From positions 1 through 46,563 of the forward strand of contig DHSD01000031.1 in assembly GCA_002411365.1 (NCBI GenBank): a DNA stretch of 46,563 nucleotides. Reading direction: 5' to 3'. Below are positions 24,095-33,448 of the stretch, piece by piece. The notes below the pieces were generated by a model. That model made no database searches. It was not told the origin of the DNA and saw only the letters and a program-made list of their open reading frames with translations. The DNA is from Ruminococcaceae bacterium UBA5295 (GTDB taxonomy: Bacteria > Bacillota > Clostridia > Oscillospirales > Acutalibacteraceae). The position numbers and the translations under genes were made by a program. Each line of letters starts with the position of its first letter. The stretch's first letter is position 1.

Positions 24095-26491
24095 TTATTT
24101 CTTTTCGAGCCGTGCAAAATTAGCCATGAGCTTTTTTTTGCCGGCTTTTTCAAAATCTATCTCGAGCATAATATCGTTGCCCATCGGTTCCGCCGTAAGC
24201 ACTACGCCGTTGCCAAACGCCCTGTGAAAAACATGGTCTCCCGCCTTAAATATTACAGCGGGCTTTTCAGGCACCGGGGCCGGTGGTTTAAAACCAAACG
24301 GCGCCGATGCAGAACGGCGGCGAAAATGTTCCTCAGCAGTTTCACGGCCACCATGAGAAGAAAATCCAAAGCCCATGCTTTCATGTGCGGATGAAACCTC
24401 AGTCAGTTCTGATGGTATTTCTTCAAGGAAGCGCGACGGCGGGTTCTGCTGGGTACTGCCGAAAAGCATGCGCTTTCTGGCATTTACAATATGCAGTTCC
24501 TCTTTCGCACGCGTTATGGCTACGTAGGCAAGGCGGCGTTCTTCCTCAACTTCATCCGGTTGGAACATAACCTGTGTGCCCGGGAATATTCCCTCTTCAA
24601 AGCCTGGAAGAAAAACGACTGGAAACTCAAGCCCTTTTGCTGAATGCATTGTCATCATTGCAACGCTGTCTGAAGAAGCATCGTAATTGTCAACGTCGGT
24701 CAACAGCTGCACTTCTTCAAGGTAATCTTCAAGTGTGGCGTCACTGCCGTTTTCTTCGCTGAAACGGACAATGTGCGACGCGAGTTCGTTTACATTGTCT
24801 ATTCTCCCCTGCGCATCTTCCGTACCTGAAGCCGCAAGCGCTTCAATGTACCCTGTGCGCTCAAGCATCATGTGGTAAATATCGGCAATGCTTTTGCCGC
24901 CTTTTGCCGCTTCGTCAGAAAGCGCCTGAATCATGCCGGCAAATTTCATAAGCTTGTCTGCGGAGCGCTGCAGGGCATCGTATTCGTCCGCATGCTGGAG
25001 CACATAAAAAAGGCCTTTCCCTGTTCCAACCGCAACCGACTGCACCTGGGCGACGGTGCGGTCGCCTATGGCGCGCTTAGGGCTGTTTATTATGCGCAGG
25101 AGCCTTTCCTCATCATTAGGATTGCTGATGACACTGAGGTAAGCTATCATATCACGCACTTCTTTGGAATCAAGAAAGCGGTGGCCGCCAAATATCCTGT
25201 GCGGGATTGAAGACTTTGCAAAAACGCGTTCCAGGGCATTCGACTGCGAATTCATGCGGTAAAGCACCGCAAAATCTGAAAATTTGCGCCCTTTTGCCAC
25301 TTCATCAAGGATCATCTGCGCAATGTAGTTCGCCTCGTCCTGCTCATCGGAAGAAGTGTGCACGCCTATTTTCTTCCCTGCCGGATTTTTCGTCCAAAGC
25401 GTCTTCCCTTTGCGGTTCTCATTGTTCGCGATAACGGAGTTTGCCGCATTGAGTATCGTTCTTGTCGAACGGTAATTCTGCTCAAGGCGTATAACTTTTG
25501 TATGTGGAAACGTATTTTCAAAATTCAGTATATTTTCAATAGTCGCGCCGCGGAACTTGTAAATGCTCTGGTCATCATCACCAACGACGCATATATTTCC
25601 GCTTTTTTGTGAAAGCAGCCGCACAAATTCATACTGCGCATGGCTTGTATCCTGATATTCGTCCACCATTATATAGCTAAAGCGGTTCTGGTAGCGCTCA
25701 AGCACATCCGGATTGTTTTGGAACAGCTTTATAGTCATGAAAATCAAATCGTCAAAATCCATTGCGTCCGCATCTTTAAGGCGGCTCTGATAAAGGCGGT
25801 AAAGCTCGCCGATTTTCGCAAGGCGTTGGTCTGTCCCCGCCGCGTGGTAATATTCTTCCGGGCCTATAAGATTATCCTTTGCATGAGATATTTCCGAGAG
25901 GGCAGATTTATATGGGATTCTCTTATCGTCGATTCCGAGGCGTTTCTGGCAGTCTTTCATAAGCCTTTTGGAATCGTCGGAATCGTATATTGTAAAGTGC
26001 TTTGTGTAGCCCAGCCTGTCAGCATCCCGGCGCAGCATGCGCGAGCACGTGGCGTGGAACGTCGCTGCCCAGACCTGGCTGCCGTCATTCGGGCCGAGGA
26101 TTTTTGAAAGGCGTTCCTTGAGCTCGTTCGCAGCTTTGTTTGTAAACGTTATGGCAAGTATCTTCCACGGAAGGCATGGCTCCACAGCAAGGGCTTTTCT
26201 CAGCTCTTCCGAGAGCGGCGTTCCCTCTTTAAGGCATGCTGCAACAGCATCAACAGTTTCACCGCTTATATTTGAAACATCGGTGCTGTTATAAGCATTG
26301 CCATAGCGTACAATATTTGCAGCACGGTTAACAAGCACTGTTGTTTTTCCGCTGCCCGCGCCCGCAAGTATAAGCAGCGGGCCGTTAACCTGAAACACAG
26401 CCTCTCTCTGCACATTATTCATGCGTGAAAATTCCCGCTCAAGCGCTTTTCTGCGCAATTTAATTATTTCTTCCTGATTCCAGTCCGACAT
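24095..26491 (-). CDS. pcrA: ATP-dependent DNA helicase PcrA/UvrD family
   Basis: This 798-residue superfamily 1A helicase moves 3' to 5' on single-stranded DNA and acts in repair and replication. Walker A GAGSGKT (44-50), motif Ia AITFTNKAANELKERL, motif II VDEYQDTSHAQYE, motif III GDDDQSIYKFRGA, motif IV RLEQNYRST, motif V MTMHSAKGLEFPVVFLPG and motif VI YVAITRAKEEL are all intact. The C-terminal 50 residues (AGDHVFHRAFGNGVVL onward) form the Tudor-like module that in B. subtilis PcrA touches RNA polymerase. It has about 40 extra residues between motifs I and Ia relative to the classic protein. The ribosome site is GGCGGTG; a good promoter lies upstream. Confidence 0.95.
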   Translation of the reverse strand: MSDWNQEEIIKLRRKALEREFSRMNNVQREAVFQVNGPLLILAGAGSGKTTVLVNRAANIVRYGNAYNSTDVSNISGETVDAVAACLKEGTPLSEELRKALAVEPCLPWKILAITFTNKAANELKERLSKILGPNDGSQVWAATFHATCSRMLRRDADRLGYTKHFTIYDSDDSKRLMKDCQKRLGIDDKRIPYKSALSEISHAKDNLIGPEEYYHAAGTDQRLAKIGELYRLYQSRLKDADAMDFDDLIFMTIKLFQNNPDVLERYQNRFSYIMVDEYQDTSHAQYEFVRLLSQKSGNICVVGDDDQSIYKFRGATIENILNFENTFPHTKVIRLEQNYRSTRTILNAANSVIANNENRKGKTLWTKNPAGKKIGVHTSSDEQDEANYIAQMILDEVAKGRKFSDFAVLYRMNSQSNALERVFAKSSIPHRIFGGHRFLDSKEVRDMIAYLSVISNPNDEERLLRIINSPKRAIGDRTVAQVQSVAVGTGKGLFYVLQHADEYDALQRSADKLMKFAGMIQALSDEAAKGGKSIADIYHMMLERTGYIEALAASGTEDAQGRIDNVNELASHIVRFSEENGSDATLEDYLEEVQLLTDVDNYDASSDSVAMMTMHSAKGLEFPVVFLPGFEEGIFPGTQVMFQPDEVEEERRLAYVAITRAKEELHIVNARKRMLFGSTQQNPPSRFLEEIPSELTEVSSAHESMGFGFSSHGGRETAEEHFRRRSASAPFGFKPPAPVPEKPAVIFKAGDHVFHRAFGNGVVLTAEPMGNDIMLEIDFEKAGKKKLMANFARLEKK

Positions 26492-26548
26492 AAATACACC
26501 GCCAAATAAAAAATTTCCGGAGCCCTATTCCCCCGGCAGGCGCTTTTT

Positions 26549-26577
26549 ATTTTAGCCTATTAAATTTAAAATAGCAA
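26549..26577 (-). promoter_or_regulatory. Promoter of the pcrA gene
   Basis: On the minus strand TTGCTA, a 17-base spacer and TAAAAT, about 58 bases before the start codon. Confidence 0.65.
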
Positions 26578-26685
26578 GCTGTGGCAAATCCTTTAATATG
26601 GTAGGCAGGAATTTCCGCAGTTTTATCAAAGCCGCAGACGAAACGGCCGATTTACTTTTTCTGAACGATGTGCTCCGTTTTCTTC

Positions 26686-26714
26686 TTGCATAAAAGAAAA
26701 TTTTTTACTATAAT
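26686..26714 (+). promoter_or_regulatory. Promoter just before the AraC-type gene
   Basis: TTGCAT (26686-26691), a 17-base spacer and TATAAT (26709-26714). The predicted transcription start, near 26720, coincides with an in-frame ATG, leaving no room for an upstream ribosome site. Confidence 0.7.
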
Positions 26715-26719
26715 GAATG

Positions 26720-27601
26720 ATGTCATGGAGGTGTAGTGAAACGACAAACGACGAATTCCGTAAATCATTTCGCTTTTCACTTCACAGCAGTTTTGGCCTT
26801 GCTGTTTACAGCTGCGGTGTGCAGAAGTGCGCCCCCTGCCATTCATGGGGGCCAGCCGTGCGCGACCATTTTCTTATCCACTGCGTTGTGTCAGGGCACG
26901 GCACCTACTCGTGCAAAGGCAAACAATACCATCTTTCCGCTGGCGATGGGTTTGTTGTTGTGCCGGACAGGATAGTTTCATATGCCGCCGATGAAAAAGA
27001 CCCATGGGAATACAGCTGGGTGGGATTCAACGGTGCTGATGCAGAACGCCTGATGAAGCAGACCGGCCTGTTGGAACACGGGCCTGTGTTCCACAGTGAA
27101 GACGTAGCACTTGAAAAACTTGTTATGGACATATGCAACCAGCCAGGTTCCGGCCCCGGCAACGAAGCACGCACAGAAGCAAGCCTGCTTAAATTTCTCG
27201 CTGCACTTATGGACATGTTCGGAAAGCCCACACAGCCGCACCGCAATGGTTACCAGTATGTCCAGAAAGCAATTAAGTTCATCAGTTATAACTATTCTGC
27301 CGACATCAGCATAAGCGACGTTGCCGCAAATGTCGGTATCAGCCGCAGCCATATGTACAGACTGTTCATACAATACGTTTCCATGCCTCCTAACGAATAT
27401 CTTACACGCTACCGCATTACAAAAGCAGCCGCACTTTTGGAAACAGGGAAGCTAACGGTTGGCGAAGCAGCTTATTCTACAGGCTTTTCTGATCAGCTTT
27501 ATTTTTCTCGTGTTTTTAAAAAATACATGGGGATGCCGCCGAGCCGCTATTTGGCAGTAAGTCTTGACAGTGGCGCCGGGAAGGAACAGAAGAATGGATG
27601 A
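26720..27601 (+). CDS. AraC-family transcription regulator with cupin sensor domain
   Basis: About 293 residues. The N-terminal half is an AraC-type cupin sensor (HSWGPAVRDHFLIHCVVSG, then YHLSAGDGFVVVPDRIVSY and WEYSWVGFNG), and the C-terminal 100 residues carry two helix-turn-helix motifs ending in FSDQLYFSRVFKKYMGMPPSRYL. Such proteins usually sense sugars or oligosaccharides. The start is uncertain: ATG at 26717 and 26720 sit at the predicted transcription start (leaderless), while GGAGG at 26727-26731 is followed by GTG at 26736 in a different frame. Downstream it overlaps the DUF1836 gene by eight bases. No target operon is visible nearby. Confidence 0.88.
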   Translation: MSWRCSETTNDEFRKSFRFSLHSSFGLAVYSCGVQKCAPCHSWGPAVRDHFLIHCVVSGHGTYSCKGKQYHLSAGDGFVVVPDRIVSYAADEKDPWEYSWVGFNGADAERLMKQTGLLEHGPVFHSEDVALEKLVMDICNQPGSGPGNEARTEASLLKFLAALMDMFGKPTQPHRNGYQYVQKAIKFISYNYSADISISDVAANVGISRSHMYRLFIQYVSMPPNEYLTRYRITKAAALLETGKLTVGEAAYSTGFSDQLYFSRVFKKYMGMPPSRYLAVSLDSGAGKEQKNG

Positions 27602-28181
27602 TACAACTGAAAAAATATTAAAATGGTCACGCACAATCCGCACAAGCGACGTGGCCGAATGGGACCGCCTGCCTGAGATTTATCTTTACATGGATCAGGT
27701 CCTCACTTATATGAACAAGCAGCTTCGGCTGTTCGAACGCGATGATGACGAAACGCTGCTCACATCGAGCATGATAAATAACTACGTAAAAGACGGCGTT
27801 CTTCCTCGCCCAAAACAAAAAAAGTATTCTCGAGAGCATCTGGCAATTCTCATGGTTGTCTGTATGCTTAAACAGGTCCTTTCAATTCCTGATATCTCCG
27901 CGCTTGTTCATACTCTTCTTAAAGATGCCTCAAAGGACGAGATGTACAACCGTTTCTGCGCAACGCAGAAAGCAGCGCTGCAGGACGTCTGTGACCGCGT
28001 CGAAAAGACTGCACCTCAGGGTGAAGCAGAGCTCACACGCCTTGTAATTGAATTTTCTGTTGAAGCAAATGCGCGAAGGACGGCTTCCGAGCGTATTTTA
28101 AGCGAACTTGCTACCGAAGAACCCGGCGATGATAAAAAGCGGGAAAAGGAAAAAAAGCATAAAAAGGACATGGACATATAG
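27594..28181 (+). CDS. DUF1836 domain protein
   Basis: This 195-residue protein begins inside the end of the AraC gene (ATG at 27594, overlapping its stop), so the two are translated together. The DUF1836 core spans about 35-140: LLTSSMINNYVKDGVLPRPK followed by KKYSREHLAIL, which reads like a winged-helix or MerR-like DNA-binding module. The C-terminal 25 residues are highly charged (Lys/Glu). Members of this family are common in Firmicutes with unknown function; a DNA-binding role is an inference. A terminator follows. Confidence 0.8.
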   Translation: MDDTTEKILKWSRTIRTSDVAEWDRLPEIYLYMDQVLTYMNKQLRLFERDDDETLLTSSMINNYVKDGVLPRPKQKKYSREHLAILMVVCMLKQVLSIPDISALVHTLLKDASKDEMYNRFCATQKAALQDVCDRVEKTAPQGEAELTRLVIEFSVEANARRTASERILSELATEEPGDDKKREKEKKHKKDMDI

Positions 28182-28191
28182 TTTTCCTCTT

Positions 28192-28220
28192 AAGCCGCAC
28201 GGTCAATACGTGCGGCTTTT
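28192..28220 (+). terminator. Terminator of the AraC-DUF1836 operon
   Basis: AAGCCGCACG (28192-28201) and CGTGCGGCTT (28209-28218) form a 10-bp stem with a 7-base loop, followed by TT. Confidence 0.75.
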
Positions 28221-28329
28221 AATTATGGCAGGCTCCCTTTGCCAGCAGCTTAAAATATAAAAATTTTATCACAAAAGAAAAAACATTCTGCATAATATGA
28301 AATGTGAACTTTTTAAGGGGGGTCATTTC

Positions 28330-30183
28330 ATGTGCGGAATAGCAGGTTTCTGCGACTACAATGACGATTTTACGGAAGAAGCTCCTTACCTTGGGCGCCT
28401 CGTCCGCCGCATGAGCAACACACTCAGGCACCGCGGGCCTGACGAAGACGGCATCTTTCTCTCACACCACGCTGCTTTTGCACACCAGAGGCTCGCCGTT
28501 GTGGACATCAAAGGCGGCAAGCAGCCCATGGTAGCTTACCGCGGCGGATACCGCTGCACCATCGTTTACAACGGTGAGTTGTACAACAGCAGCGAGCTTC
28601 GGAAGGAGCTTGAAACGGCAGGCTATATTTTTGAAACAGACAGCGACACGGAAGTTCTTCTAAAATGCTATCTTCATTACGGGCCGGACTGTGCAGAAAA
28701 ACTGAATGGGATCTTCGCGTTTGCCATAGACGATGAGAGACAGGGCTGCTGTTTTCTCTGCCGCGACAGGTTCGGCGTTAAACCGCTCTTCTACACCATC
28801 TCAGGCGGGCGACTTATTTTTGGCTCCGAAATCAAGGCACTGTTTGAGTATCCGGGCATCACGCCTATCATAGACCGGCAGGGGCTGTGTGAGGTTTTTG
28901 GCATTGGCCCTGCACGGACGGCCGGCGTAGGCGTGTTTAAAGGCATCCACGAGCTAAAGCCAGGTGAATCCGCTGTGTTTGACCGGGACGGCCTCCACAC
29001 CTACACTTACTTTAAGCTGGAAAGTTATGAGCACCCGGACAGCTATGAGGAAACAGTCAGGCATGTGCGCGACCTTATGGAAGACACCGTAAAACGCCAG
29101 CTCATTTCTGATGTGCCGCTGTGCACATTCCTTTCCGGCGGCCTCGACTCCAGCGTAATCACGGCGCTTGCTGCTAAAGAGTACAAAAATGCAGGGAAGA
29201 AGCTCTCAACATATGCTTTTGACTTTGCCGGCAATGAGAGGTATTTCCGTCCAAACGATTACCAGCCTGACGCAGACCAGCCATGGAGCAAAAAAATGGC
29301 TAAGTACTGCGGCACAGACCACGAAGTGCTCATCTGCGGCAACGTGAGCCAAGCCGACTGCCTTTATGACGCCGTCGACGCAAAGGACCTGCCCGGCATG
29401 GCAGATGTAGACTCTTCCTTACTCTATTTCTGCCGTCTTGTCAAGCAAAAGCATGTTGTCGCGCTGTGCGGTGAATGTGCCGACGAGGTTTTCGGAGGCT
29501 ATCCGTGGTTCCACAAAAAAGAGGCTTTCGAAGGCCATTGTTTCCCATGGTCGCCAGACCTCACAGTCCGCACCCACCTGCTTAAACGCAGTATCCGCAG
29601 CGCGCTGAAAGTTGAAGATTACGTAAACCGCCGGTACGAAGAGTCTATTGCGGAAGTGCCCGCGCTTGAAGGTGAAAACCCGCAGGAAAAGCGCCGGCGT
29701 GAAATATCGTGGCTCAATATACGCTGGTTTATGTCAACGCTACTTGACCGTAAGGACCGCATGAGCATGGCAAGCGGGCTTGAAGTGCGCGTCCCATATG
29801 CTGACCACCGTCTTGTAGAATACGTGTTTAATGCACCATGGTCATTCAAATGCCATAACGGCGTCGTCAAGTCGCTTCTCCGCGATGCTGCCGAGCCATG
29901 GATCCCAGACGATATACGCATGCGCAAAAAAAGCCCATACCCTAAAACGCACAATCCGGCATACGAAGCCATAGTGCGCAAGCGCCTTGGGGATATTATG
30001 AAAGACAGCAGCGAACCTATCCATACGCTTGTAGATGAAGGCGAAGTCCATAAATTAATGGAATCGAAATCAGATTACGGCAAGCCGTGGTTCGGCCAGC
30101 TGATGGCCGGCCCGCAGATGATGGCTTACCTTATCGAAATAAATTACTGGCTGAAAAAATACGAAATCAGGACTGAACTGTAA
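28330..30183 (+). CDS. asnB: Asparagine synthetase (glutamine-hydrolysing)
   Basis: The protein is 617 residues from ATG at 28330, so that Cys2 of MCGIAG becomes the N-terminal nucleophile of the glutaminase domain. The ribosome site AAGGGGGG lies seven bases upstream, and an earlier in-frame ATG at 28297 is not used. Glutaminase part: RHRGPDEDG, NGELYN, and RDRFGVKPLFY. Synthetase part: pyrophosphate loop SGGLDSS (about 269-275) and GECADEVFGGYPWF, LDRKDRMSMASGLEVRVPY. It makes asparagine from aspartate, glutamine and ATP. Size is near the clostridial asnB (about 615). It stands alone between two terminators. Confidence 0.95.
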   Translation: MCGIAGFCDYNDDFTEEAPYLGRLVRRMSNTLRHRGPDEDGIFLSHHAAFAHQRLAVVDIKGGKQPMVAYRGGYRCTIVYNGELYNSSELRKELETAGYIFETDSDTEVLLKCYLHYGPDCAEKLNGIFAFAIDDERQGCCFLCRDRFGVKPLFYTISGGRLIFGSEIKALFEYPGITPIIDRQGLCEVFGIGPARTAGVGVFKGIHELKPGESAVFDRDGLHTYTYFKLESYEHPDSYEETVRHVRDLMEDTVKRQLISDVPLCTFLSGGLDSSVITALAAKEYKNAGKKLSTYAFDFAGNERYFRPNDYQPDADQPWSKKMAKYCGTDHEVLICGNVSQADCLYDAVDAKDLPGMADVDSSLLYFCRLVKQKHVVALCGECADEVFGGYPWFHKKEAFEGHCFPWSPDLTVRTHLLKRSIRSALKVEDYVNRRYEESIAEVPALEGENPQEKRRREISWLNIRWFMSTLLDRKDRMSMASGLEVRVPYADHRLVEYVFNAPWSFKCHNGVVKSLLRDAAEPWIPDDIRMRKKSPYPKTHNPAYEAIVRKRLGDIMKDSSEPIHTLVDEGEVHKLMESKSDYGKPWFGQLMAGPQMMAYLIEINYWLKKYEIRTEL

Positions 30184-30191
30184 AAAGGCCA

Positions 30192-30215
30192 AAAAAATTC
30201 CCCGCACAAGCGGGG
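30192..30215 (-). terminator. Terminator of murF
   Basis: On the minus strand GCGGGG pairs with CCCCGC (plus 30200-30215) with a short loop, followed by a T-run (A-run at plus 30191-30197). It follows the murF stop by about 16 bases; the asnB gene also ends just before it. Confidence 0.7.
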
Positions 30216-30231
30216 CGCATAATATAAAGTC

Positions 30232-31602
30232 TCAGCCATTTTTCAGAAGCTGTTTCGCGATTTCATCTGTTTTCATCATGCGTGAGCCCTTTACGAGCAC
30301 AACATCTCCTGGAGATAATATTTTTGATAGAATGTGTACGGCCTGCGCATTGTCTCTGCAGACATGGCACTCAATTTTCGGGTTTACTGAAAGCGCCCCC
30401 GCGGCTATCGCCTTTGCCTCTTCTCCGATTGTAATAATAACATCTACATCCGACTTTGCGGCAAATTTGCCAACACTGAAATGCCCCTGATGCGAAAATT
30501 CACCGAGCTCAAGCATATCTGCGAGAACCGCAACACGCTTTCCTGAGTGGAAACCGCAAAGCACGCTTATGCTGCTCATGGCAGCATCCGGGCTTGAGTT
30601 GTATGAATCGTCAATCACGGTAACACCGCCCGCCTCATGTATCTGCATACGCATTGCCAGCGAGTGGTACCGCTCAAGCGCCTGCGCCGCTTTTTCATGT
30701 GGAACTCCAAGTGTGACGGCTACCGCAAGGGCAGCCATAGCGTCAAGCACGCAGTGCTTCCCCGGAACCGGAAGATGGACAGCTCCCGCTTTTCCGCCAG
30801 GCAGCACATACCTGAACATCGACGCCGTGTGCCCACTGTGTATATCTTCCGCCTTGAAATTGCACCATGGCTGTGTGCCGTAAGATACTGTCCTGCACGG
30901 CAGTTTGCCACACAGCGGTGCCAGCAGTTTGTCGTCGCCGTTCAGAAAAAGGATTGAATCATCATGAAACATATCCGTGATATGCAGCTTTTCTTTGCGG
31001 ATATTTTCCTGAGTCTTCAGGTTTCCAATATGCGAGAGGCCGATATTTGTTATAACTGCATAATCCGGCGCTGCGACTGCGGCAATACGGCTCATCTCAC
31101 CAAATTCGCTCATGCCCATCTCTACAACAGCCGCGTCATACGTATCCGAAAGTCGCAGCATTGTCAGCGGAAGACCTATCTGGCTGTTCTGGTTTCCTTC
31201 CGTGCGCATAACGTTCATGCCTGCGGAAAGCGCGAGGGCTGCCATTTCTTTTGTTGTTGTTTTCCCCACGCTTCCGGTAATGCCGATAACGGGGCCGCGG
31301 AAGCGTTTCCGCCATGCTGCAGCTATGTGCTGCAGCGCAAGCCTCGTATCGTCTACAGCAATCTGCACACCACCCGCATCTGCAATTTCTCCTTCCTGCG
31401 TCAGCGCAACAGCCGCGCCGGACTGAAATGCCTTACCCATATATTGGTGCGCGTCGGTTTTCTCGCCGACTATCGGCACAAAAAGCGCACCGGGTTTTAC
31501 CTGCCGGCTGTCAACTACCGCAGACGTAATCTCAGTTTCCGGATTTCCGCAAATAATCCTGCCGCCGCAAAACTTTGCGGCTTCTCCTGCTGTCATTTTC
31601 AT
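30232..31602 (-). CDS. murF: UDP-N-acetylmuramoyl-tripeptide--D-alanyl-D-alanine ligase
   Basis: This 456-residue Mur ligase adds D-Ala-D-Ala to the UDP-MurNAc-tripeptide in the cytoplasm. N-terminal domain: SRQVKPGALFVPIVGEKTDAHQY. ATP-binding loop: GITGSVGKTTTKEM. Then TEGNQNSQIGLPLTML and AVVEMGMSEFGEM, typical of MurF, and the C-terminal VIDDSYNSSPDAAMSS. The chosen ATG has GGAGGG ten bases upstream; a GTG three codons earlier is too close to that site. It is transcribed after murE with 18 bases between them, so the two are coupled. The lysine of the P-loop is present. Confidence 0.95.
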   Translation of the reverse strand: MKMTAGEAAKFCGGRIICGNPETEITSAVVDSRQVKPGALFVPIVGEKTDAHQYMGKAFQSGAAVALTQEGEIADAGGVQIAVDDTRLALQHIAAAWRKRFRGPVIGITGSVGKTTTKEMAALALSAGMNVMRTEGNQNSQIGLPLTMLRLSDTYDAAVVEMGMSEFGEMSRIAAVAAPDYAVITNIGLSHIGNLKTQENIRKEKLHITDMFHDDSILFLNGDDKLLAPLCGKLPCRTVSYGTQPWCNFKAEDIHSGHTASMFRYVLPGGKAGAVHLPVPGKHCVLDAMAALAVAVTLGVPHEKAAQALERYHSLAMRMQIHEAGGVTVIDDSYNSSPDAAMSSISVLCGFHSGKRVAVLADMLELGEFSHQGHFSVGKFAAKSDVDVIITIGEEAKAIAAGALSVNPKIECHVCRDNAQAVHILSKILSPGDVVLVKGSRMMKTDEIAKQLLKNG

Positions 31603-31620
31603 GGTTTGCACACCCTCCGT

Positions 31621-33075
31621 TTACAGCCTTCCGGCAATCACGTCTGCAATAACTTCACGCTCATCAAGATGGTATTTTACGCCGTTTATTTCCTGATAAT
31701 CTTCGTGGCCTTTGCCTGCGAGGACTATGATGTCACCATCCTGCGCATGCTCAATGCAATATTTAATGGCCTGCCTGCGGTCAGGTATAACAACGTATTT
31801 GCCATCCGTACGCTCAATGCCTGTTTTTATGTCCGCAATTATGTCCATCACATTCTCATAGCGGGAATTGTCGGCAGTGATGACCGAGAGGTCGGCAAGC
31901 TTTCCGCTTATCTCGCCCATATCAAAGCGGCGGGCACGCGGGCGGTTGCCGCCTGCCCCAAACATACATATAAGGCGGTTGGGGTGGTATTCACGCAGCG
32001 TAGTGAGAATATTTTCCATGCTGATGGCATTGTGTGCATAATCAATAAGGAGTGTGTAATTGCCCGGAACTTTTACAAGCTCCACCCTGCCTTTTGCCCT
32101 TACGGTGTCAAGGCCTTTACGTACATCGTCTTCACTCACATTGAAATGCAGGCAGACGGCAATGGCTGCAAGTGCGTTATAAACGCTGAACCTGCCAGGT
32201 ATGTGCACATCAACTCCGTAATTTGCGCGCCCACACACGTCAAAATGCACTCCGAGGTAACCCGGGCGTGAAATCAACCTGTCACCGGAAGCACGCAGCT
32301 GCGCATTGCTGCTGAACCCATACGTTTCGACATGGCATGTGTGGCAAGCCGCAATGCCTTTCCAGTTAACGTCATCAATATTAAAAATTCCTGTTTTGCA
32401 CTGACGGAACAGAAGGCTTTTGCAGTGCATATATTCTTCCAGGCTTTTATGCTCTTTGCCGCCGATATGGTCGGGTGAAAAATTTGTGAACAAGCCATAA
32501 TCAAATGTAAAGCCATCGACACGGTGGTCACGCAGGCCAATCGATGAAGCTTCAATGACCGCCGCTTTGCATCCTGAATCGGCCATCATACGCAGATATT
32601 TCTGTATGTCTATTGAGTCAGGTGTCGTGTTGTCTGTTTTTATAACCTTATCGCCAACTACCGCCCCTATAGTGCCAATAATGCCTGTCTTTATCCCACC
32701 CGCCTGCAGGATTGAACGTATCATATATGAAGTAGTCGTCTTCCCTTTTGTCCCCGTAATGCCAACGGTAACCATTCCATTTGCGGGATGGCCGTACCAT
32801 GCAGCGGCTACAGACGCCATCGCAGCGCGCGTGTCTTTCACCATAACGACAGGAATGCCGCCACATTCAACAGGTTTCTGTGCCAAAATTGCGGCGGCAC
32901 CGGCCTCAGCAGCTTTGCCGGCAAACTTGTGGCTGTCCACCGAAGAGCCGCAAAGACATATAAACAGGCTGCCAGGCTTTACTTTACGCGAATCTGAAAC
33001 GATATCCTTTATTTGTATATCGGCCGGGCTGCTGCAGTTGTACTGCAGGCCGGCCAGAAGCTCTCTAAGCAACAT
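31621..33075 (-). CDS. murE: UDP-N-acetylmuramoyl-tripeptide synthetase, divergent MurE
   Basis: This 484-residue Mur ligase adds the third residue to the UDP-MurNAc-dipeptide. P-loop: GITGTKGKTTTSYM (about 105-118). N-terminal SDSRKVKPGSLFICLCGSSVDSHKF is typical of MurE. The residues that set amino-acid choice read DNSR (402-405); meso-DAP enzymes have DNPR and lysine enzymes lack the Arg, so DAP is favoured but with a proline-to-serine change. EASSIGLRDHRVDGFTFDYG and TNFSPDHIGGKEH differ from textbook MurE (EVSSHAL; LTRDHLDYH). This type is frequent in Clostridia, sometimes next to a second MurE. It is first in the operon with murF. Confidence 0.88.
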   Translation of the reverse strand: MLLRELLAGLQYNCSSPADIQIKDIVSDSRKVKPGSLFICLCGSSVDSHKFAGKAAEAGAAAILAQKPVECGGIPVVMVKDTRAAMASVAAAWYGHPANGMVTVGITGTKGKTTTSYMIRSILQAGGIKTGIIGTIGAVVGDKVIKTDNTTPDSIDIQKYLRMMADSGCKAAVIEASSIGLRDHRVDGFTFDYGLFTNFSPDHIGGKEHKSLEEYMHCKSLLFRQCKTGIFNIDDVNWKGIAACHTCHVETYGFSSNAQLRASGDRLISRPGYLGVHFDVCGRANYGVDVHIPGRFSVYNALAAIAVCLHFNVSEDDVRKGLDTVRAKGRVELVKVPGNYTLLIDYAHNAISMENILTTLREYHPNRLICMFGAGGNRPRARRFDMGEISGKLADLSVITADNSRYENVMDIIADIKTGIERTDGKYVVIPDRRQAIKYCIEHAQDGDIIVLAGKGHEDYQEINGVKYHLDEREVIADVIAGRL

Positions 33076-33140
33076 GAGCTAAAAATCCCCCCTCTGTTTC
33101 TAAGAAAACTGCTAATTGATATGGCAGGCTTCCGGATAAA

Positions 33141-33169
33141 ATGATACAATAGATAAGAAAGGCTGTCAA
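33141..33169 (-). promoter_or_regulatory. Promoter of murE-murF
   Basis: On the minus strand a perfect TTGACA, a 17-base spacer and TATCAT; start about 60 bases before murE. Confidence 0.8.
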
Positions 33170-33285
33170 TCGAATTCCCGCTTTAAGATGGCATATGGGA
33201 ACATTGCTGCTTTTGCCCAGGCTTTATTACCATGGCCATATTATACAGCAGATACAATATCTTACATGTGTATTTCCACACAGGC

Positions 33286-33314
33286 TTGACTTTTTTATTC
33301 GAATGTATTATTTT
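33286..33314 (+). promoter_or_regulatory. Probable promoter of the radical SAM gene
   Basis: TTGACT (33286-33291), 17 bases, TATTTT (33309-33314), leaving a leader of about 130 bases. The leader contains no recognised riboswitch. Confidence 0.5.
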
Positions 33315-33448
33315 TATACTTATCGTCTGGATTGTATAGTTACATTCTTTTGAAAAAATGGTATCATAAAAGAGGTGCGAAACGGTATGCACAGAATTTT
33401 TTCTGTATAACGCCGTGGAGTTTCCTGCTTTGAAAAGGAGAGAATAAT

